The translations under genes were made by a program, and so were the position numbers. 64,000 nucleotides of DNA from Ctenosaura bakeri. Taxonomy: Eukaryota > Chordata > Lepidosauria > Squamata > Iguanidae. The notes under the pieces are model-generated. The model searched no databases. It worked only from the letters and a program-made list of their open reading frames with translations, and had not been told where the DNA came from. The stretch is from the NCBI GenBank assembly GCA_948474755.1, contig CAOLHI010000354.1:620001-684000 (forward strand), given 5' to 3'. Every line of letters begins with the position of its first letter. Within the stretch, counting starts at the first letter, position 1. Positions 36,346 to 49,240 of the stretch are shown here, piece by piece.

Positions 36346-39300
36346 AAGTGTTCAGCAAAAAAATAAAAGATGCAGAGAACCTGCCATAAAATGAATCTGT
36401 ATAACATATGTCTTTTGAAATGGTAACAGAAATATTAATTTCTTTTGCTAAAAACCTGGAAAAAATGCAGAGAAAAATCAAATGTGTGAAATGATTTTCA
36501 TAATTGAATAGACACACCAAATCTTGTGTTAGATTAGAATATTTTTAACCAAGTATTTGTGTTTAAGGCCATACACTGACAATTCTATAGAATACAATAG
36601 TTTCCACATAGTCCCAACACAGTTGTGAGTTCATTAGCATTTCATAGAACAGATCCAAAAATACTCTCTTCATAATGTGGACCATATTTTCTAATGAACT
36701 CATTTAACTGTTTTGCTACTTGTCCTTTGGCCAATCTTCGATGTCCATACTCACACTGTACATCTGTTTCTGTTACTCTGACTGTTTCTGCCAAATACAT
36801 ATTTCTTCCATTGTGGCTATTACCCAAGAAGCTTCTTAGTTGTTCAAACTAGTGATTTTTTTACATTATCTCATGCAAAGGGATTTTTGTATTGAAAATT
36901 AGAAAAATATATGTTTCGTTTCTGATTGAACAAAGCAATTAGCTGTGATTAGGAGTCATTGTGCAATAATGTAGTATTTGAAGTCATCCAGGTTTTGGTT
37001 TGTTTTACAGTAAGGAAAGATTTTTTTCAATAATCATCCATTAGCTATTTCCCTGATTTTAGCATTTTATCCCTACAAGAACAAAACAACCATATTGAGA
37101 CCTTCCTGTTTATTTATTACAACAATGTGTGTGTCATTTTCTTGTTGTTTCCACCAGTAATGTTTAACAAATTTTTTTGCAGGGGGTTTCATCCCTTGTA
37201 AATAGGAATTAGTATCTTTGGGATACCTAGGCCCCAAGAATTTTGGAATATTCCTCTGCATGGATAAATTCTACCTGTGTGACTGAGATTTATTGCACAG
37301 AGTGCATTGTACCCAGAATAGGCAGGGCCCTGTAGTCAGCACTTCAGCAGAAGGACAGCCAGTGAGTCTGGAAAGAAGGATTTTAAGTTTGTATTTCTAC
37401 TTTTTTATGAAACACCTACTATATCCATATTATATACATATCTTCAGTACTTCAGTGGAAGTAGTGTAACTGGGGGAATGGTTGAATGATCAGCTTGTGC
37501 CAAGTACCCTAGAATCTTCCTATTTTCCTAACTAGACAGAATCAGCTGTGCAGGTTTATCTTGATGTGCCCCAGGCACTGGGCACATATAGAGACAATGC
37601 AGGAGTTGAGTGGAGGGGGGACAGAAAGAGGAAAAGGGCCCTGATTTACTTATCTTTTTTGCCAGCTCCCTTGGCTGCTTTTTTAAAGATTAGTCTGATA
37701 TGACTAAATTGGAAAGAGACAGGCATTTCAATTCTTTATAAAGGATCCTTCTGCTTTTTTCTCTCTAATTTCAGCACTGAAGCCTCTTTGTACCTGTGCT
37801 TTTGGTTGGCATGTCTGTGAAACCAAGGAACATGTACCCACACCCCACACACCAGGGAATCTAACAACCCAGACTTATGGGTTGCTTAGAGCATATGGGA
37901 ATATGTATGACTTGCTTAGCAGATCCCAGTGCCAGGAGGCAGTACATGTGATAAGTGGAGGCCAGAGTAGAGGCATTGTAATAAAGAGGATTGAATAGCC
38001 AACCCACAGAGATGTTGGCCACCCTTATGCTGTTGGGTTGCATTGTTGGCTAGGATTTCTACAAGCCTGTCTACTTATCCCACAACCTGCCCTGAGTGCA
38101 CAAAAGCTTTCTGAGGCTCCTTCCAAGCATGGTGAACCTCTCCTCACTGCCTGAAGGAACAGAAATGTGGTTTCCTAGAAAAGGAACAATCCACTCACTG
38201 AATATATTCCTATATTTATATAGGAATGGTCTCTATCAGTGGTAGCCTGCAACAGAGACATGAAATTACTGTTGCTGGATTATTATTTTTTTTTTAGTAC
38301 AAACATACACTTAGAAACAAATGTTCTCTAACTGAATCTCAAAAAATTAAAATAACAGTCAATTGCAGTAGTAGAACAAAGTATCAAAACAATAGAAAGA
38401 GTAAGAATAGAATAACTGTTTGGGTTTTTCCCCCATAGAAGAAATAATAAACTATTGATAATATAGGTATGTAAAGGACAGAAGAAGAAGCTGCCAAGAA
38501 GGAAGCAGTTCTTACTATGTCATATCAGAGAAAGAACTGGGATGAGGAACAGGTTTTAGGTAACTCCTTCTTTGATACACATTAAAGATGGAGGAGAAAC
38601 ACTTGTCCTATCCTCCTTTCTTACAACTATCTACTTCAGTCATATTTGCAGGCTTTTCTTTATAGCCATACGACCAACAAATAGACAGTACAATTCATTA
38701 CACTCTCCAAAGCAGGCTTCCTCTCTCCAAACCCCCCCAGCCTGCTGATTTGTGCCATTTTTGCTACCGCATTTGCTATTCTGAGGCTCTTCAGAGTCAT
38801 CTTGTCCTCAGGGCCATGTTCCGGGGAAGGAGTCCTTCATTAGAGAGAGGTAATGCATCTCTGGAGAGCACCCTGCAGAGTATCTGGTAACAACAGCAGT
38901 AGTGTGGCAATGCAGGCAGTCACTGACATAGCTCCAATAGACAAGAAGTGTAGTAGATCAAGGAGATGCTGCTCCTCCTGATCTATTGCTTAAGATAGAG
39001 GTCTTAGCCTTCCACATGGGAGAGCAAGCCTTTCTGCAGTAGGTGCTTGTAAGACACCTCCATGTGTAGCTGGGGTAGTGGTACTGGTCTTGGCTGTTAA
39101 CTTGGCCCCAGTTCACTAGCAGGCAACATTTCATTTGTATAATGGATGAACAGCATGAGAGCCTCAACTCCAAAAAGCAGAACTCTTGTATTCTTCTCTC
39201 TAAGTAGATGTCAGTGCCAGCCCCTTGTAAATTATACACTTGGGTTTGGTTGTACTTCCCATTTAGAGAAATGAAAAATGTAGGCACAGTTTTACATTAC

Positions 39301-41810
39301 TAAAACTTTAGTAATGTATTATAACCTTCATTTAAATACCTTCAATGACTATTAGAATCTGTTTATTGCTGTTGGAAACTGCAAGAGTTGTATTACAAAT
39401 TAGCCGTATAAGTATAATACACAATTCATTTTCCAAATGTTCATTGTCTTCATATCTAACATGTCTGTGGTCTAGTGGAGTCATCTATATAGGAGAAAGA
39501 AGGAGAGCTGTTTACACATTACAGTCATTTTATCTTTATTTCTCTAAACGGTATGAAAGACACTGAGAGCCATCAAATAACTTTTCTACCCCTTAGCAAA
39601 GGAAATAACACCATGGAGACAGAGTTCTTGATTTGACATGTCAGGCATTTAGAACATCCAGCTACAGAGTGGGAGATGGGACATTCAACCAGACAAGTTC
39701 ACTAATGTGTTATCTCTCAGGACAATTCAATCTAAAACTGGTGGGCTTTTCCCTCTGAACACATTCTGGATTTGAGTAATCCACCCATGACCAGGACAGA
39801 CTGTATGATAAGGATGCTTGAAACCTCATTTGTTTAAAAAGGGTTCTTGGACCTTTGAAAGAAAAAGAGGTGTCTGCTCACCTGTGTTTGGGAATATCAT
39901 TGACTCAGATTCTAAAAATATCTTATGATACAGGGGGGAAAATCCTTGGAAAAGTGGCTAATTTCAGCAGCAGTAGGGAGCATTTGGAGAATATCAACGA
40001 ATGTTTGGACCTAAAATATTCTTTTTCCCCCTAATGCACATACAAGGTAACGCCCCTTTGCTGAAATATAGCCATACCAGTCATGGAGATTTACACCCTG
40101 TACAAGTGAAACTTAGCTGTGTATAGAAAAGTAAAACAAAAACTGGATATAATGTTATCTGGATTTTACCCTAGATGGACTGTGCCTCCCTCCCCCACCA
40201 AATTGTCGGTTCCAAAATACAGGACGATAGCACGAGATCTTTTTTTTTAACTGAAATACATGTTCTTGGCTGTCATTTGACTCTTTTTTGGTATCTGCCT
40301 ACTCTTTGTTTCTTCTCTCTTTCTTTTTGGTTTCCTTGGAAGTGGTTCTCTAGAAAGGAAGTGGTGCTGGTAAATACAATAGGGAATTGTGGGATAAGAA
40401 GGTTAGTTATTTTCCTAACTTACATCTAGGAGCTGTGAAGATATAGCACAACGAAAGGTCAAAACCAAATTATTTCTAAATAAATCACCCCCTTCCTACT
40501 TGTACAGTCTTGCAGACCAAATACAGCACATCTCTGGGATATAAGCAAAAATACCAGGTGTATTTTCCACATTTGTCTGAATTGAAAAGATTCTAATGAT
40601 GTCTCTAGCATTTTTATATTAGGATAATATCTACAGTATTAATTTTTGAGTAAGCTAATTAAAGTTCAGAGATCTTATTGGCTGTTCTAGGCCACATGGA
40701 AGTTCATACATGGTGTAGGAAATCTGTAGTGTATATCAGGACTATTAAGTTGCGATGAATCAGTTCCTTGTCAGCCTTCTAACTAGAGTGTAATAAAGTA
40801 CGCTTCGCTATCCTCTCATCAGCCAGTCAGGTGTAGGTCTTTTAAAGTCTACCTTGAAGTTTGGTGAGATCAAATTAATGTTATAGAATGTCTCTTTGTC
40901 TGGTTCATCAAAGAATGCTTTGATGCACTGGACAGTTTTGAGAGATTGTACACACAAATGCTATAGAAACTCACATGCAGTTTCCCTAACAGGTTGAGAT
41001 TTTTTCACCCTGTTTCTCTAATGCGCTGCCTGTAAAGAGACCTGGGAACATTATCATGGTAGCATATGAAATACTAGTAATAGCTTACTCTTCTAGGTTG
41101 AAATATTGCATCGAAAGGTTTTAAGCAATACATATATACAGGGTTGCTCTTAAGATATTCAGACTTGTTTCAGATATTTGGACATGAGAAATGCCCAACT
41201 TATTATTTAAGTATTTTACTAAATAGCTGTTGTCATGATCAATGCTAGATTCCCCCCCCCCCGTGCTTGATTTGATCTCTTGAGAACTTTGTAAACTATG
41301 GGTATCTTAACACACTATTGTTTTCACATAATTACAACTAATTTACCAGGACATGAACTCCCTTGTTGTGGGTAATAATTTACGTAATATTATGTGGCTC
41401 AGTACACAGTGTATTTAACAAAATGACTTATACCTTACATATTGGAGGTGATTAATCATTATTACTGAATTTTAAAGAGAACCCAGGGAGGTTAGTCCCT
41501 CTTTTTTTTTTTTTAACTTAATAAATGAATGTGTGTTGTAGTAGAAATTGCAGTGTTCAGGCTGAGGTTAAATATACTGTTACAAAGCCTGGGAGCTCTT
41601 TTAATTATGCATTTCAGCTTCCTTTCTAATATTTAATGATACTTAATTTCCACTATGCCTATATGTATGTCAATATGTGAATACACAGTGAAAGCACAGA
41701 AGCCCTTCAGCCCATTTTCTCCATAACAGAGGTCACCAGTCAAAGACTTTGGTGGATATTACAAATCTGTGTGTGAAATTTAGATTCCTTATTTCTGTAG
41801 CTCTAGCAGA

Positions 41811-42450
41811 ATAATAATAATACTAATAGTAATAATAATAATGACGACGACGATGATGATTTTTTTATTTCTTACCTGCATCTCCCCAAAGCTTGAGGCA
41901 GAGTGCAACACAGATTAAAATACAAATAGAAACACATAAAACCATTTAAAATATACCAATTTAAAATTTATAGTTAAAAATTGATTGAGTAGGCCTGCCG
42001 GAAGAGAGGGGTCTTTTGAACTTTTTTTCTTAATCCAGTGTGTTTAGCTGTTGAATCTCTTCCGGCAGGTCTTTCCACAGTCTAAGGGTGGCCGATGTAA
42101 AGATCCTCTGGGTGACCGTTGCCAATCTAGTCCTGGTTGGTTTAAGTAAATGGCCCCCAGAGGACCTGAATGTATGGTGCGGATTGTATGGAAGGAGGTA
42201 ATCCTTCAGGCAACTTGGACCCAAACCATGTAGGGCTTTAAAGGTAATAACGAATACTTTGTACTTTGCCCAGAAACTAATTGGCAGCTAGTGGAAAGAT
42301 TTTAATATCAACATGATATGCTCATTCCTCAATGTACCTGTAACCAATCTGGGTGCCATATTTTGGACCGGTTGGAATTTCCAAACTTAGTACAGAGGTA
42401 GCCCAACATACAGTGCATTGCAGAGGTCCAACCTTGAGGTTACCTTATAA
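41811..42450 (-). mobile_element. L2-clade LINE: ORF2 C-terminus, 3' UTR and microsatellite tail
   Basis: The minus strand keeps a readable end of ORF2. A segment at about 42450-42400 gives a SRLDYCNALYVGLPL-like phrase allowing one frameshift. An intact frame at 42030-42224 carries GPSCLKDYLLPYNPHHTFR, then TRLATVTQRIFTSATLRLW and KDLPEEIQQLN. These are standard L2 ORF2 C-terminal blocks. The 3' UTR and an ATC/ATT microsatellite tail (41811-41862) complete the end. The copy is 5'-truncated and without RT catalytic motifs. Confidence 0.85.
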
Positions 42451-42599
42451 ATCTCTCTGGTCATATGTATCTCCAGTTTTCCTTTTCCCCTCAGACATCT
42501 CCATTTGGACTGGAATAATTCTTTTCATCTCCAAATGGAAATGTCTGAGTGGAGAAAGAAAAATGGAGATAGAAATGGATTATACTGGAATTCTATTCT

Positions 42600-42846
42600 T
42601 GAGAGCCAGGATGTTATAATGATTTGACTGTTATAATGGTTGGACTTAGGACTCTGGACCCAGACCCAGGGTCTGAATTGGTGTTTAGCCATGGACACCA
42701 ACTGGGTGTTTCTGGGCAAGTTATAGTCTCCGAACCTCAGAGGAAGGCAGTGGGAAACCCTCTTTGAATAAATCTTGCCATGAACTCCCTAGGATAGGGT
42801 TGACATACAGCAGAGTTGACTTGAAGATGTGTAATAACAACAACAG
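42600..42846 (+). repeat. tRNA-derived SINE (reptile ACA-type)
   Basis: Blocks in order: GAGCCAGGATGTTATAATG head with a short internal duplication of TTATAATGATTTGACTG/TTATAATGGTTGGACT, TAGGACTCTGGACCCAG, AGCCATGGACACCAACTGGG, TCTGGGCAAGTTATAG, then GAGTTGACTTGAAGATGTG and an AACAACAACAG tail. Confidence 0.85.
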
Positions 42847-43467
42847 CAGAAATTCTGTTCCTCCACTCCTAGGCACGCTGGCGTTTTGTTCTGCTGTCTC
42901 TTGCATCTTTCAATCAGTTTTTCTCTAACTCCTTGCGTCTGCCTTCCTGTCCTTTGTAGGGCCAGTTTCACTGCCCTTCTTCTTCTGTAAAACGTTAGAG
43001 CAGTTCCTTCAGCCATTGCAAGAGAATGCCACTGCTACCGTCAGCGTCATAAAATACCTAAATACATTGCCCTCATTTGGACTAATGAAAGAGAAAATCT
43101 GCATTTTTATGCCTTTGTCAGGTTTTCAGAAAGTTGTTTCCACTGCATAAGCAAATGTCTTGAATAGAAGCATTCAAGTCCTCAATATAAAGTCTTTAAA
43201 GTTATACTGAGTAGTTCCCAATGGAACATTGTGGTTGCATTCCAGGGACTTTAGTGGCACAGAGCTTCATATCAGAAAGGACTCTCCTGTTCAGTGATAG
43301 GGTGTGCTCTGCATACACATGATTGGATAAATCAGACTTGCCCCAACAATCCTTTGGCTCTTAATTGCACTGAAGTACCGTGGCTATGTCTGCATTTAGG
43401 ACAGCAGAAAATAAATACCTTGTCATACCTTCGGCATTCACATTGCATGTTATTTGAAAAAGTAATA

Positions 43468-43668
43468 CAGTCAGGTGGACTCTGTAACCATGGATTCAAC
43501 CAATCACAGCTTGAAAATATTTTTTAAAAAATCCAAAAAGCAAACTTTGATTTTGAAAAGGGATGCCATTTTATTACAGAATTGTACATAATGGGACGAG
43601 CATCCACAAATGTTGATATCTACAAAGAATCCTGGAACCAAATCCTAGCAGATACCAAGGGCCCACTG
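43468..43668. mobile_element. Tigger-like non-autonomous DNA transposon
   Basis: The left end CAGTCAGGTGGACTCTGTAA with ACCATGGATTCAACCAATCA and the right end AGATACCAAGGGCCCACTG match the well-known Tigger family whose ends read CAGTTGGCCCTCTGTATCC. TA precedes the left end (43466-43467). The right boundary has decayed by one or two bases. The interior lacks transposase. Length is about 200 bp. Confidence 0.8.
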
Positions 43669-45194
43669 TGTAAATAATTCTCGTAAAAATAAATTATACA
43701 TCTAAATGTAAATGCATAAATAATTTACTCAGCTTTGGTGCAAGTTATAAGAAAAAAGTACAATGCTTTCAGGACAGACAAATCCAATTCAGTTTTAATG
43801 TGGATGCTGCACATTATATACCATAGACCTTCTGAAACCACAAACAGGCAGCTAATTGGCTGTTTGTAATTGTTTCTCATTTCTGCAGAATCATAATGTG
43901 CAAAATGTCTTGCCACCCTTTTTGAATCTTACAGTAAGACTCAGAGGTTGGCTCCTCTGTTTTCCAGGCAGACCAGAATATAGCATTTGCTCAAATTTTT
44001 CCAATTGGTGCTTAGACAGGGATTTGAACTCTTTGGGGAAACACCTTTCAGTGTCATATTTCTGTATACATATTGTTAATAAACCTGAGTCCCTAGACAC
44101 TCAGCATTAACTTTCATTTTATTGTGCTTAAGTCTGGTGAAGTCTTCCACCAAACTAGATTAAAATTAAAAACTAAAAACTATTCCTCAACACTGTAGTT
44201 TTTAACTATCACATTGACATCTAAAAAAGTCAGGCTAACACTAAAAGCTAACAGTGATTCCACTCCATAGCACTTTGCTGCTCGGTAGTGGCCAGTGGAA
44301 TGATGTACGCTGTCTGTGACTTAGCCACAACAGGACTCTACTGCATTATAGCAAAGCACCGGCAAAGAGCAACATGATGTTCAGCCTTGAAGTACTGCCT
44401 CCCATAGTAAAGTTCATTTTAGGAAGGACCAATGGGGATTATGCTAGAAAAGATAAAATTTTCATTAAGATGGGTTACAAGTTGCTTACATAGACAAGAT
44501 AGCTCCAAACAAAATATCCTACAGACAGCTTTGTTTCTGTTTGGGTGCAGGGCTTTAAATACAGAGAGATTTTTTTCCCCGGTTGTTTCAAATCTTTTTG
44601 ACAATGAAATGTAAGAATCAAGATCCATCTTTAAAAGGAAATGAAGAGAATGTAAATAGCAGAGAGGGCAAACAAATGTGGACTGCAGCAATGAAATGAC
44701 TTTTCCCTTAAGAACCTAAGATATAACCATCTTATGCAGTAAAACTAGAAGAGTTTACTAGCCTTATATTGAGTAGGCATTCCTTAACAACATTGTGGAG
44801 ATACTAGGACTTTCTGATCTGGTCCAGCCACAGTGCAGAGCTGTAGTTTAGTGTTAACATGGTTGTGTCCTCCAGCTTCTCACACTTCCACAAAGAGGTG
44901 ATTAGAAGCTTTCATTCCCATTTTCAATTAATCATTGGGATTCTGTCCTAATCCCAGATTGTGCTTATACTTAATTATTGATTAGAAAATAAGCCAGATG
45001 TGTAAATTACAGTTTGAAGTTGATTTGTTTCCCTAAACTGTAAAACTCACCACAGTTTGTTGCAATTTAGATGTAGTGATAAATCACATTTAATTAAAAA
45101 TAAAATGATTTGCTCTTAAATTTACTGCTGCATAACTCTGATCTGATCTTTCTTGCTGTAATCAAATTCCTTTTGTACGTATGGGGTGGATTGG

Positions 45195-45800
45195 GAAATT
45201 TATTTATTTATCTGTCTATTTTATTTATATCCCGCCTTTCTGGCACAGGAATACCAAGGTGGCTTACTGCAAGATTTAAACAAGATAAAGCTAAAAATCT
45301 GATAATAAAAAAGTTAAAACACAATTAGCCATGTTATAATATTAAAACACCATTGAGTTTTTAAAAGTGTAAAATCATTGAATTTAGATAAATTTACAGC
45401 ATACACACACCATAAAAGGATCTCCGATCTCTCTGAATAATACCTGTCTAAATAGAAATGCCAGCAAAAGAAGAGCAGAGAGGAGGTCAGCCTTGTCTTC
45501 TGTGGAGAGGAATTCCACAGCCTAGGAAAAATCACTGCAGAGTCTCTCTCCTGTTCCTCACCAGGCAGACCTGTGATGATAGTGGGAATGACACAAAGTC
45601 ATTCCCAAAAGATCTTAAGACTCTGTCAGGTTCATGTAGGGAGATAATATCTTTCAGTTGGTAGGTATCTAAGCTGTACAGGGCTTATAGGTCATAAATA
45701 GCACTTTGAAATGAACTGATAGCCAGTGAAACTGATTCGACAAAAGAGGGTTACATGCTCTCTGTAATGTATGGGAAGCTCATGATTCCACCATCCTGCA
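45195..45800 (-). mobile_element. L2-clade LINE 3' end
   Basis: A minus-strand frame at 45314-45535 begins with FPRLWNSSPQKTRLTSSLLF, the L2 ORF2 C-terminal block. Its 3' UTR ends in the complement of GGCGGGATATAAATAAAATAG with an ATAAATAAAT tail at 45199. Upstream frame parts (45540-45800) are broken. Same family as the copies at 24680 and 41811. Confidence 0.8.
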
Positions 45801-46115
45801 ATTCATACATACTTATTATGAAAACCCACCTTTTTTGTAACTCTCATTTTCAGATTTGGAATATATCTATAGAAGAGGATTTATTAACAATTGATGTTGT
45901 TCAGGCTACAAGGATTCCCAAACTTTCTTTCTGGAAAACCAACTCCAAGTCTGTTTTACATGGCTAATTCCGTGTTTCACCACTTGCTTCATGTGTACAA
46001 GCTGTCCATAGTTCTTAACTGCATTTTTAAGTGGTATTAATAAAAATGTGGTCTGAAAGGTTCATTTTATCCTTCTTCTTTCTAATCATGTTTTCTTTTT
46101 CATTTCTGATTTCAG

Positions 46116-46325
46116 CAGGCTGGGGAGAGATGCCTGCTGTCCATGCAAAGCCTGAAGCTTCATGGGGAGAGCCTTCCTCCCCTTCTGCTGCAGTTGATAA
46201 TGGCACTTCAGCATGGGGAAAGCCCCCCAGCAGTGGTACAGGGTGGGGAGATAATTCTGCTGAGTCAGCAGGGACATATGGAAGAGTGAGCGCACCAGCT
46301 GCTGCCCCAGCACTGTGCAAACCAG
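46116..46325 (+). CDS. TNRC6C: TNRC6C exon: GW repeats (AGWGEMP to ALCKP)
   Basis: This 210-nt exon has phase 1 at both ends. It encodes AGWGEMPAVHAKPEASWGEP, then VDNGTSAWGKPPSSGTGWG, ending in APALCKP. It adds four closely spaced tryptophan motifs to the GW region; human TNRC6C has the same order with GWGEMP, SWGEP, AAWGKPP and GWGD. The acceptor is a tandem CAGCAG, so an alternative start at 46119 would drop one alanine while keeping frame. The donor is CAG|GTGAGT. The open frame left of 46116 is a pyrimidine-rich intron tract, not coding. Confidence 0.95.
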
Positions 46326-46555
46326 GTGAGTGTGTGTTGATTGTTTTAGCAAAGATGAAAAAGACAAGCCGGAGGAACTTGAGATCTTCATGTATTCCAT
46401 TTACAGCTTAAGCTAAAGGCAAATCAGTATCTGGAACTGATGCCTTCTTTGTCAATGCGGACACAACCTTATGCAATAATAAAGAAAAATATGGGATCAT
46501 TTATAATTGCAATTACAGAGAAGGTGAAGTACAAATTCTTCAATTTATCTTGTAG

Positions 46556-46725
46556 CTTCTAAATCTTCTATGCAAGAAGGCTGGGGCAGTGGTGGAGATG
46601 AAGTAAATCTCAGTACAAGTCAGTGGGAAGATGAAGAAGGAGATATGTGGAATAATACTGCTTCGCAAGAGAGCAATTCCTCTTGTAGCTCCTGGGGGAA
46701 TGCCCCAAAGAAAGGACTTCAAAAG
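46556..46725 (+). CDS. TNRC6C: TNRC6C exon: end of GW region (SMQEGWG to KKGLQK)
   Basis: The exon is 170 nt, bounded by ATCTTGTAG and AAG|GTATGA, entering in phase 1 and ending in phase 0. It encodes ASKSSMQEGWGSGGDEVNL, then STSQWEDEEGDMWNNTASQE, and SWGNAPKKGLQK. The acidic QWEDEEGDMW stretch and the W-G pairs are conserved in all three TNRC6 paralogues (WEEEED in TNRC6A/B). The intron before it is only 230 bp. Confidence 0.95.
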
Positions 46726-48179
46726 GTATGACTAAAACACTGCTGGGTTATAAAAATCAATGAGATAGAGACCTGGATGATTCAGGTACTGCTTTTTATA
46801 TTGCCACATTATTTTGTAAAGAATGAAAGCCATTATTTTCAACCATGACTGCAGTAAGGTTGATAAGAAGACAGATCAGGTAGTTCTAGTCAGGTTCTGA
46901 TTATATGTGTCTGAGTATATGTGTCTGCTGTTGGAAAGGAGAGATGGACTGGAATTCTTTTATTGTTCCTTGGCCCTTGCCTAACTTTCAGATAAAGATG
47001 TTCTTCAGTCATATGTACACATTGATAGAAGCACCAACACCTCTGACTGATTGTTGTATTTTGGCATCCGTTCAGAGGGTAACTGAATAGACAGAGTTCA
47101 GGACATTATGATATGGTTCTCAAATTGAATTATAAACAGTTTTTAAAACCTATCAATTAAAATAATACTAATTTTAAAAGGACCACACTCACTCATGAAA
47201 ATCCTTCCTTTTATCTCTCAGTTGTTTGCGAAAGCCTGCCTGAATAGATGAACATCGAATACTTCTTTTCCTTGCGACCATAGAACCAAATGTTCCACTG
47301 TGTTTTAACTTTGTGCTACTCACAGTTAAGGAACTGGGATGGTTGATCTCTGGAGACTTTTAAGGGCAAATATTTTATGTAATCTAACTTTTTTACTTTA
47401 ACAACCTTGCTGTGAATGGTTAGTCGTTCTCTGGAATAAGAGGCTTGGAGCTACTGACAAAGTGACTGTTAGGTGCTCTCTGTCTTGTTGATGAAGCCAC
47501 CTGTATGTGAGGAGATCTTTGAAGCAGTTTGAAACACCACTTGACTACAGCTGGCTGCACATTTACTTTAACAGTGATGGAACATACAACAGGAACTATA
47601 TGATGGACTAAACTGTGACATTTGTAATGATGAAGAAACCATTAATCTTCTCCAGATCCCCAGCAGACTTCAGTATAAAATTGTTTCTTGTGACATTCTG
47701 GCAGAGTACCCCTTTCCCTCACTTGCTGATACATTTGCAAGGCATACAATTTGATGCCCTCCCTCTGAGATCAGGCTCTGATATTTTTTTTAAAAAAAAT
47801 CAGCTGCTTGCTGGGTGCTATTTCTGTCATGACATTTTAAAGACACAGGTCTACATGACTCATTCTTTAAGATGATGATCATTTTTCATTTTATGTCTTG
47901 GTTAATGATTTTCCATAATAGTGCAAGCCATATTTAAAAAATTATTTCTCAGATAGTGGTGTATATTGTTTCTTTCATTTCTGAATAGCATAATACTGAG
48001 GAGAGGGAAAATTTTGAACAGGTTTCCCAGTATTAAAAACGGGTCCAACTTCTGTATTACATTTTAATATATTCAAGAATGCAGCTGAATCTTTTAGGAC
48101 ATGGCATGGGACCCCACTGAGATTTTTACTATGGTAAGGTTAATCTTACGGATGTTAATAATTTTATAGACAAGTATTA

Positions 48180-48824
48180 CAGGTTGAGTATCCCTTATCT
48201 GGAAATCCAAACACCACCAGCAATCAAAACTTTTTGCCACCATCCAGCATCTTTAGCACTCCTGCTCATTTGTCTTTCAGGACCTCAATTTTTCTCCAGC
48301 CACATATTTCTCCAGCCTTGCAGGTCCTCACAGAATTAGTGAATGAATGAGATTCAAGGCTGGAAAGAGACACAGGGATCTCTGAAGTGGCAGAAATCCA
48401 AGTGCAGCACTCAGCATGAATCCACGCTTCCCACCGTTTCACGGATCCTCATGTCTCCAGACTCACATTTCTCTCCAGCCTCATATCTCATTCATTCACT
48501 ACTTGTGTTGCGTATGGATGCAAGGCCGGAGAGAAACTGAGTATCCTGAAAGACTGAGGATATAAGGGACCTGATACCTGTAATGGGGGAGCGGGGCGGG
48601 AATACAATACTGTACAGGAGATCTTGGGGGATTCTGCCAGCCACCCACGACCATTGTCAAAGTGACAGTTGCTGTGCTCCTGCTTGTTCGTTTGCAAGTT
48701 CCCCAGAAATCTCTTGTAAAGTACTTTATGTATGTGGCAATAAAGGTTTTCCAAAATATGAAGAAAATCTGAAGTATGAAACACTTCTGTTCCCAAGTAT
48801 TTCAGATAAAGGATATTCAGCCTG
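48180..48824. mobile_element. MER2-like Tigger DNA transposon, non-autonomous
   Basis: The left end CAGGTTGAGTATCCCTTATC and the right end (reverse complement CAGGCTGAATATCCTTTATC) are inverted repeats, flanked by TA at 48178-48179 and 48825-48826. The right subterminal part, in reverse, reads TTGGGAACAGAAGTGTTTC and CAGATTTTCTTCATATTTTG, matching the MER2 consensus that I know from mammals. The 645-bp interior has no transposase. The middle has short CTCCAGCC-containing repeats. Confidence 0.85.
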
Positions 48825-49060
48825 TACTCTATTATAATTGTCTTTAAAAAAAACTACCTTGATTTTCAAAAATAATCAAAACAGTTGTTTTATGTTACCT
48901 TAAGAACCACATCTGATTAATACAAAGCTGCCCTGTGGTACAAAACACATTCTACTCCCATCTACCTCATCATCGCCTCAAAACACAAACAGAGCACAAT
49001 GTAGGCTCTTGAGCCATTCCTCCACCACAAAAGTAAAAACAACTTTCAAAGTATAGTGGA

Positions 49061-49240
49061 GGGCCAGCATTGCATAGTGATTTGAACATTGGAGTGTGAC
49101 CCTGGAGAGCAAGGTTCAATTCCCATCTCAGCCATGGAAACTCACTGGGTGATCTTGGGCGCATTACACACTCTACAAAACGCCATGATAGGTTCACCTT
49201 AGCATTACCATAAATCGGAACCAACAGCAATAACAACAAC
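49061..49240 (+). repeat. tRNA-derived SINE (reptile ACA-type)
   Basis: Head GGGCCAGCATTGCATAGTG, box-B-like GGTTCAATTCCC, then CCATGGAAACTCACTGGGTG, ATCTTGGGCGCATTACACAC and GGTTCACCTTAGCATTACC with an AACAACAAC tail. The central CTGAGG-CAAAGGCAAAC part is deleted. Confidence 0.85.

Larger units (their letters stand above)
36057..46115 (+). other. TNRC6C: TNRC6C intron (10 kb)
   Basis: If retained, translation would run 33 codons into the intron and stop at 36155-36157. The intron contains a purine/pyrimidine microsatellite (36260-36345), three L2 or Tigger elements (41858, 43468, 45195) and one SINE (42600). I see no further exon: human TNRC6C likewise passes from LLGP directly to the GWGEMP exon. 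36400-41800 contains short frames only, without recognised domains. Confidence 0.9.
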
